Assembly (NCBI GenBank): GCA_963969365.1
Contig: OZ017756.1
Location: forward strand, 186,001-250,000
From: Asterochloris sp. CNOR1
Lineage: Eukaryota > Chlorophyta > Trebouxiophyceae > Trebouxiales > Trebouxiaceae
Length of the DNA stretch: 64,000 nt
Reading direction: 5' to 3'
A program made the position numbers and the translations under genes. Positions 57,801 to 64,000 of this stretch are shown one piece after another. The notes under the pieces were generated by a model. The model worked only from the letters and a program-made list of their open reading frames with translations, was not told where the DNA came from and ran no database searches. Every line of letters starts with the position of its first letter. Position 1 is the first letter of the stretch.

Positions 57801-59548
57801 GGCTCTGAGCAGGTCGTCACACAACTGCACAACTTGATAGACTTTCCAGTTCAGCCGATGGGCGAGGACAGGCAGGCAGAGCTGCATGTGGGCTGTGCCG
57901 AGGGCACTCACCTGGCTGCATGTCGCTGCAACAAGAGCACTGCCAGTGGACAGACCTGCATCTTGAAAGAGCAACGTGACCGCAGCGTCAGCCAGGTGCA
58001 CTACGACGGGTGGGTGGACTTGGCGAATTGTGGGCTGCAGCTGGTGTGATGCTCTGTGTGACAGGCCGCAATGCGTCTGGGTGGGAGGCCTGTGGCCGAC
58101 AGGGCATCGTCTGCGGCTTGCACAGTGACGACCTGACACCTGTTGTGGGCAAACACGAGAGCCTTCATGTCTTCCAGCAGGTTGCCTGCTGGGCCAGCGC
58201 TACGCTGTACAGGGGAACGGCATTGCTGTCAGGGTGCAGGTTTGTCACCCTGCACTATCGTGGCTTGCCCATTGCATTGGTGCCGCTGCGTGCCCTGTGC
58301 ACTGCAGTGTCTTGTTCTCTGAGGTGCACTGCAACTGCCTCTGATGGTCCAGCCGGCAGTTGCAGCGTCTTAAATTCTGAGGTGCACTGCAACTGCCTCG
58401 AATGGTCCAGCTGGCCGCTCGCTTGCTGCCTGTTGAGCATCAAAAGGTTGTACCTGGAACTGCTGCAATGCTGTGACACATGCTTCTGTCACTTGTCCCC
58501 TGCAGGCCAGACATCCAGATGAACAAGTTCGTGGTGACCTGCCTGGAGTCACAGTTCCATGTGTTTGATGCGCGGACGCAGCACCCCAAGCAGGGCTTTG
58601 CCAGCGTGGCGGAGAAGGTCCCACATGGGGCCACCCTCTGGCGCTCTCAGGTGGGAGCTGCTCAGCATCCATCCAGAGCTGGGCTCAAGGCGGCCTCACT
58701 GCATGTGGCAGTCTGGGGATTGCTCCGCCTGCTGCGGCAGCTCGCCTATGAAGCGTCTGCAGCATCAGTTCTGCAGCATCGCCAAGAATGTGCCGCGCAG
58801 GCCTCTCTCTGGTGCGTTTTGTCAGATGCCAGGAGTGCACAGTTGCCAACTTCAATTGAACACAGCTGTGAATACTGGAGGCCTTGACCTGCCAGGCTGT
58901 CGGCCCTGAACTACGCCAGCACCCTTGTGCTGGTGAATGAAGCAGCCATCAGTATAGCTGCCTGCCTGTGCAGCATCTGCCCCAGAATTGGGACATCTGC
59001 ATGATCACTGGTCTGTGCCAGAGTTTTAAGCACGTCTCCAAGGCTCCTTTGCCTGCTATGCAGCATCTGCTCTGCCAAGGACCCTGCTTCATCTGCTGCA
59101 ACAGACAGCATGCATTGCTTAGTTTGTCTTCTGCCCACCTACGCCTGCAGCATCTGTCTGGGAAGGGCTGTGCAAGCCACTCAATCTCTCCTGTCTGCTA
59201 TGCAGCTCCTTCTTGCCTGGCACTGCCCTTTGGCTGAGGCAAATCGCCAAGATGCTGCTGCCTGCCCTGCAGCATCTGCCCCAGAACCGGGAAGTCTGCA
59301 TGATCACAGCTGGCGATGGCCGCATCAGCTTGTACAGATACAAGTACCCCGACCAACGCAAAGTCAAAGACAGCAAAGGAGTTGAGATGGGGGTGGCAGG
59401 GACCATGCACCTCAAGGCAGAGCGTGAGCTCAGCACGCAGCCAGTGGTGGCTTTTGATTGGTCACCTGACAAGGAGGGGCTGTTCTGCACGGGCTCCTTT
59501 GACCAGTGCGTACGCGTTGGCTTTGTGACCAAATTGAAAACCATCTGA
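54872..59548 (+). CDS. WDR92: WDR92 / DNAAF10, dynein axonemal assembly factor
   Basis: WD-repeat cofactor (Monad) that works with the R2TP chaperone machinery to preassemble axonemal dynein arms in the cytoplasm. Exons: 54872-54948, 55029-55095, 55831-56058, 56746-56865, 57615-57781, 58506-58650, 59273-59548. Phases fit and give 359 residues against 357 in human. The start [14 protein letters not shown] aligns with the human N-terminus. Family blocks: [115 protein letters not shown], and the end [17 protein letters not shown]. Intron 1 has a GC donor (CCAG then GCAGGC). The gene is complete and looks functional. Confidence 0.97.
56670..57015. repeat. Echoes on both sides of WDR92 exon 56746-56865
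   Basis: Acceptor side: TCTGTGGGCCGCCAGAGGTG in the exon is preceded 63 bp upstream by TCTGTGGGCCGCCCGAGGTG. Donor side: CTTCGAGCCAGCACCTGGCG then AAGAG/GTGGGG recurs 139 bp downstream as CTTCGAGCCAGCGCCTGGGC then AAAGAG/GTGGGG (junction at 57004/57005). One exon therefore has copies of both edges. Confidence 0.9.
58960..59300. repeat. Chain of acceptor echoes before the last WDR92 exon
   Basis: Real: CTGCAG then CATCTGCCCCAGAACCGGGA at 59273. Echoes: GTGCAG then CATCTGCCCCAGAATTGGGA at 58974 (nearly perfect, including CATCTGCATGATCAC), then shorter ones at 59064, 59151 and 59206. Spacing is 90, 87, 55 and 67 bp. The best copy is the farthest, so the order of decay is not simply by distance. 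Confidence 0.92.
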
Positions 59549-59706
59549 AGTCCTGTTTGTGATCACTTCAAGCGCCCTGAGTGGCTCTGCCTCAAGATTG
59601 ATCAATTTGAACTTTCAGGTTGCTTTATACAAAACAAGTAGAGGTTTTTTCAGGATATCAAGAGCCACTGTGGCTCAGCACACACTGCTGGTCTGAGGGC
59701 AGCAGA

Positions 59707-62700
59707 TCATGCGGTAGCAACAAGGTCACCCGCAGGCGGCAAGTGCTCAAAGGGGAGGCTCTGAAAGCCAAGCTGCCGGACCGCCTGGGCCAAACTGTTC
59801 TGCAGCCGCCGGTCTGAGGTCCTCCACTGCAGGTCTTGCAGGACAGGAGCCGCGCCGTGCAGTGCCTGCAGGCAGGGTGGGCCATGTCAGCACTTTGCAT
59901 TGCCAGCAGCAAATGATTTGAACCTCTACACCATAGCAGCCTTAGAGGCGGTGCGGCCATGTGGTGCTCTGATGTGGCCCACCGAGTGGTGAGCTCGTGA
60001 AGCCTCATAGTCTGACCTGGCGCCCAGCAACCCAGTTTGCTAAGCTCGGCCAGTCCCTGCAGACTGGCCGTGAGCTGAAGCAGACAACTCCTGCTGTGGT
60101 AAAGGGAGAGCTCTGCCACCCTCCTGACCAGCTTCAGCGGAGGCAGACGCAGAGCCTCAAGCAATTCAGTGTTGTGCTGGGGAAGCAGGCCGCTACCACA
60201 GTGCGGCATCCACCAGGGCTGTGCCAACACCATGGAAAGCAGAGGCAGAGCCACATGCAGTGATGCCTGTATTGAAGAGGGTGGTGCCTACCTTGCGCCC
60301 TGCAGGGAGCTCTGCAACATTGCTGATCAGCTCCACTAGAGGCAGGCGCAGGCTGGGGGCCTCCACGTCCAGCAGCTGCAGAATCAGGTGGCAACCACCG
60401 GAGACATCTGCCTGCACACACAACCAGGCCAGATCAGAGAAGGCCCCTGGAATTTGGACAGCATGTGTCCCATGTCTGAGGTTGAGAGCTTTCAGAAAGG
60501 CCCTCTAGGGAACCCACACTCTGTATGGATGCTGTTGCCTCTGGTGCCTGCCTGCCAGCTGATGTCTGCTGCAGCAGCGCCGCCAGACTTCACGCATTGC
60601 AGTGGTCAGCTTCAGCAGAGCAGGCCAACACCCACCAGGCAGCAGCTGCTCTGCTGTTTGCTGGCGGTCTTTCAAGGCACCTATGCAGTGCTGAACTGCT
60701 GGCTCACCACTACCTGACTGCCTTGGATCATGCTGATGACCAGACCAAACCAAAATGAGCATTGATGCACACCACCTGCTCAACAGCAGTTAGCGCTGCA
60801 GTATGCCTGATTTCCACTTCTGCCGCCAACAAGCGGCCACCCGTGCCGCAGTTGCTCCAAGAAAGTCAAGGATGCAAGGTGCACTGCCTCACCACAGCCT
60901 GCTTGCCCTCCACTGCCACTGTGATTGCCATCAGAGCCTCTGCAGCTGCGCTGGCCAGTGGCAGCCACCCACGTCCCAGCTGACCCAGCAGAACAGGGAC
61001 CTGCCTGCAGCAGGACAGATACCACATCTTTTATATGATGGCACGAGACCAGCTACACGTGCCCTGCCTAGGCGCAGGTTGCTCATGGAACCCAGTGGCC
61101 CTGCCACTCAATGGTAGAGACCCGCGTCCCTGAGCCAGAAGAAGGAAGGTGCATGAGCATCGCAGCAGCTGCACATGCATGCAGATGCAGTGCTCGCCCA
61201 GGAAACGCAGCGGCCCTCCCACTCATGCTGCTGCACCAGGCGTGGGTGTCTGAGCACGGCCTGCATCATACAGAGCCATCAGCCCAATGACAGACCACCA
61301 TAAGAGCAACACTGCATTAGAGGTTTGTATCACTGCGGTCAACCAGCTCTGGTAACAGCATGGGCCATTGCAGCGGCAAGAGCAGAGGCTTTTGCGTCAC
61401 CAGTTTGGCAGTAGGGCCTGACACCACCTCACCTGCACGTGACGGCTTGTGTTCGAGTGAAGGGCTTGGTGCACAAAGCTGCCAGCAGGCAGGCAGCGGC
61501 CTGCAGCACAAAGGAGGCGGCTTCTATGAGGATGGTGCACAAGAGACAAAAATTGGTTAACCTGCATTCACATGAAGAGGGCACCAAGGAAGCATGCAAG
61601 GCAGCTGCACTCACATTAAATGCGAATAAGGCAGATTCTGTGCGGGTGTCAAGGCTGCCACCAAGTGGGAGCTGAGGTGCAAAATGAACTTATTCAACCC
61701 CCGCCAGGCAAGCACACCGGGCTGCGGCATAAGCTGAGGGACGTGGGGCCAGGTGGCCACTAGACATACAGACCGCCCAAAGTCGCAGGCATGGTGGTAT
61801 GGTCTTTTTATCTGCAAATTCTGAATGCTGAAGCACAACATCGCATGGGGTGGCACATGGGAGGCACACCTGATGTACTGCCCAAGCTGCCAGCAGGGCA
61901 CATCGCTTCTTGGGCTTTGCACGGGAGGGATTGTGCCACCTGATTGCTCTTCAGAAGCGAGAGAGGTCCAGAGCCAGCCACCACCGCACGCAGGGCTCTT
62001 CAGGCGGCCTTGTGCTGCTTTGCAGAGGGCACTGGACCCTGGAAGCACATCAGCATGTGCGGCCTACCTGCTGCAGGGGCACGCTGCTCTGTCCGCTCAG
62101 CAGAGGGGTGATGGCCAGAACTGCGTTGACGTCCCCCGTCAGCTGCTGCAGCGCATCCTCTCCGCAAGCGCAGCCTGCAGGCCAACAGGTCAGGCTGAGT
62201 CTGGGGAGCAGGCAGCAACATGTGATGCTGCAGCTGCCCAACCAGGGTCCAACAGGCTGGGCTGAGTCTGGCAGTGCTGGCAGCAATGTGTGGTGCGCAT
62301 TGGGTGCAGCTTTATAAGCAAGAGTCAACAGGCTGAGCTGAGTCTGCCAAAGCTTGCAGCAACGTGGGGTGCCTTGAGGAGTTAGGTACTGCAGCACTCT
62401 CGCACAGGGAATCTGGCAGACCAGCATGCTGCTGCGCTACAAGGGCTGATGGTACCAAGCACAACAGGGTCAAACAACAACCAACCAGCTGCATGGGCTG
62501 GTGATGTTGTGAAGGCCGGGTCTGGTTCAGGTTGCATAGGCTGCAGCGACTGCATTGCGATACGTTCAAAGCCGCACAAAAGTGAGCGTTCTGACACAGA
62601 TGTCGTTTGCACGCTGCGTGGCTGAGTTTGTATGACACCGCCTTGAAAGCTGCTGTCTGCTCTGGCGCCCCAACAAGGTTGCACGACGCAGAAGCATGGC

Positions 62701-63107
62701 AAATGCTTGCCTCTCATGTCAGCTACCATACCAGCGCAAAATGCACATACCTGCGCCCCTCAGGCTACCCCTCAGGCTCCTGCCCTGAGATCGGCACGAC
62801 TAGAAGAGTTGGCAGCAATAAGAAACATGCTCACGCAGAGGCTGACGGTAGCTACAGGGCTGCCCACTCGACTCGATTGCCAGAGCCAAACTCTGGCAGC
62901 CGCTTCAAAGCATGCCGATGCGTTTGCTGAGGGAAAGTAACTGCCTTACGCAGGGGCCGCGCCGCCACTGTGAGTCCCAGGGCTGCCCTTTCAGGTTCCT
63001 CCGCCAGAGCAAGCTTGAAGATGGATGGCAGGACACGGGCGACCACCAGGGCCGTGCACCAAGCCTCAAAACGGCTGGCTTCTGCCATGCAACCATAGGC
63101 AGCGTCC
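59707..63107 (-). CDS. RSPH14: Armadillo radial-spoke protein, RSPH14 (RSP8/RSP14) type, 5'-partial
   Basis: Armadillo-repeat protein of the radial spoke. Exons: 63107-62950, 62174-62068, 61500-61433, 61004-60893, 60411-60292, 59826-59707, joined in phase to about 228 C-terminal residues. Segments align in order with human RSPH14 as I recall it: RVLPSIFKLALAEEPERAAL, DVNAVLAITPLLSGQSSV joined to AAACLLAALCTKPF, then VPVLLGQLGRG and AAAEALMAITVAVEGKQAV, then LDVEAPSLRLPLVELISNVA, and the last helix LQNSLAQAVRQLGFQSLPFE. Each block has the helix pattern of an armadillo repeat. A short exon before the last one may be missing. N-terminal exons lie right of 63107, perhaps beyond the window. Which Chlamydomonas spoke protein it matches (RSP8 or RSP14) is not decided. 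Confidence 0.85.
60050..60170. repeat. Decayed copy of an RSPH14-like exon
   Basis: On the minus strand this reads LRLPPLKLVRRVAELSL, a degraded copy of LRLPLVELISNVAELPA in the real exon 60411-60292, about 235 bp further into the intron. The copy still includes the exon end but no good donor. Confidence 0.8.
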
Positions 63108-64000
63108 CTACAGCGCAGCAGAATCAGTGATGAATGAGCGGCACTGGGTGTTGGCAGGTGCTCACACTGCAGTGACACACGCTGTCCAGCTTTGACAAAC
63201 CTGCCAAAATGCTGCACATGCTGTGGGCCGCATGTGATGCCCAGTTCTGTGGTGTGTCGTAAATGGATGGCAGGCAGCATGTCCTGTAGGACATCAGGCC
63301 CGACAGAGCCATGCACTGCACTCTGGCAGCAAACCCCGGCTGGCCATCCTCGACTACTTCGGTGCACCTCACCTGATGGGAGGCAGCATATCCTGCAGCA
63401 GGACTTGCACTCCCACTCCCACGCTGAAGCAGAGGTGGGCACAACAGCAGTGAAACCAGGAGGGCCAGTTTGTGCTGCAGCAGTGCCTCCAAAGCCATGA
63501 GAGCTGTGCACCTCATGCAGGGCATGCAGCAAATGCAGGGCATGCAGCAACCCCATGGCTGTGAACCTGTGCCACCTTTGGTGCGCCTGACCTGACAGCA
63601 GTCAGCTCGTCCTGCAGCAATGTCACCCAAGCCACAAGCCCGATGTCGTGCAGTCTGGGCAGCAACGCCCTGACATGAGATGCTTGCTACACAACCCTGA
63701 CGGCGCGTCACTTATGCTGCACCCACTGCTGCCAGAGCTGCCAACAGCCTGCATCCCGGAGCTTACATGCTGGCCTCACCTGACGGCCGCAGATTCTACT
63801 CAAGGTACGCCACGGAAGCTGCCGGCCTGGTACTTTGGGCAGCGAAAGCCCGACAGGAGATTCCTGCTACACCCATCTGACGGCAGGCAGCCAGTGTTGG
63901 CCCCAGTGCCGCCAGAGCTGCCAACAGGCTGCATCCTATGGCACCCTTGCTGCACCTCACCTGACAGCAGGCAGCTTGTTCGTGAGCAGACCCGCTAGGG
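63108..64000. repeat. Donor-echo region at the 5' side of the RSPH14-like gene
   Basis: On the minus strand, versions of GCTGCC followed by (C/G)(A/T)CAG and GTGAGG or GTCAGG occur near 63975, 63785, 63600 and 63370, with looser forms near 63870 and 63290. Versions of GCAGG(A/G)CATGCTGCC precede several of them. One of these is presumably the true donor of the exon before 63107, but I cannot tell which. No complete exon was fixed here. Confidence 0.6.

Noticed and set aside
58974-59030. Extra WDR92 exon similar to the last exon start
   Set aside because: It reads only a short distance before the frame fails, and the real exon at 59273 completes the protein with normal length. Treated as an echo.
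1-64000. tRNA, rRNA, CRISPR arrays, complete transposons, viral genes
   Set aside because: None was seen on reading both strands. The tandem repeats found are gene-specific and intronic, without terminal repeats or transposase/reverse transcriptase frames.

Overview
This window is nuclear DNA of an intron-rich, flagellate green alga, most likely a chlorophyte of the Chlamydomonas/volvocine kind. The evidence is three axonemal genes (radial spoke RSP4/6, the dynein assembly factor WDR92, an armadillo radial-spoke protein), a plastid-type conserved protein, short exons separated by long introns ending in TGCAG, no operons, and TGTAA poly(A)-type signals. No genus can be fixed from the sequence alone. 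Gene models were built by joining splice sites by hand so that reading phase is kept and the product aligns with the family as I remember it. Exon lists are in each entry.

Layout. 54-12715 (+): WASH-complex strumpellin, 5' end outside the window. 12882-16934 (-): conserved plastid-type protein of unknown function. 17413-23656 (-): radial spoke head RSP4/6. 23846-28177 (+): MYND zinc-finger protein, sharing a 189-bp divergent promoter with RSP4/6. 28640-31967 (-): METTL21-like methyltransferase. 32399-39207 and 39583-46034 (+): two tandem MFS transporters with 13 exons each and identical intron phases. 46195-47641 (-): small hydrophilic protein. 48280-50683 (-): DedA/VTT-like membrane protein, partial. 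51071-51566 (+): DUF2279/YfiM-like gene, partial, with a reading-frame conflict. 51855-54138 (+): second METTL21-like methyltransferase. 54243-54665 (-): TMEM258/OST5. 54872-59548 (+): WDR92/DNAAF10, complete. 59707-63107 (-): RSPH14-like armadillo radial-spoke protein, 5' end unresolved to the right.

How the genes relate. RSP4/6 and the RSPH14-like protein belong to the radial spoke, and WDR92 is needed to preassemble axonemal dyneins, so the window carries a loose group of motility genes. Strumpellin points to WASH-driven Arp2/3 actin branching on endosomes. TMEM258 is a subunit of the ER oligosaccharyltransferase. The rest are housekeeping or unknown.

The main novelty is in the introns. 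Nearly every well-resolved intron contains decayed tandem copies ('echoes') of its own flanking exon-intron junction, spaced about 50-180 bp apart. They carry degenerate splice sites and degenerate coding sequence. They look like a local duplication process that builds introns from splice junctions and leaves chains of decoy splice sites. Seven GC-AG introns were also found, one of them at the same position in both MFS paralogues.
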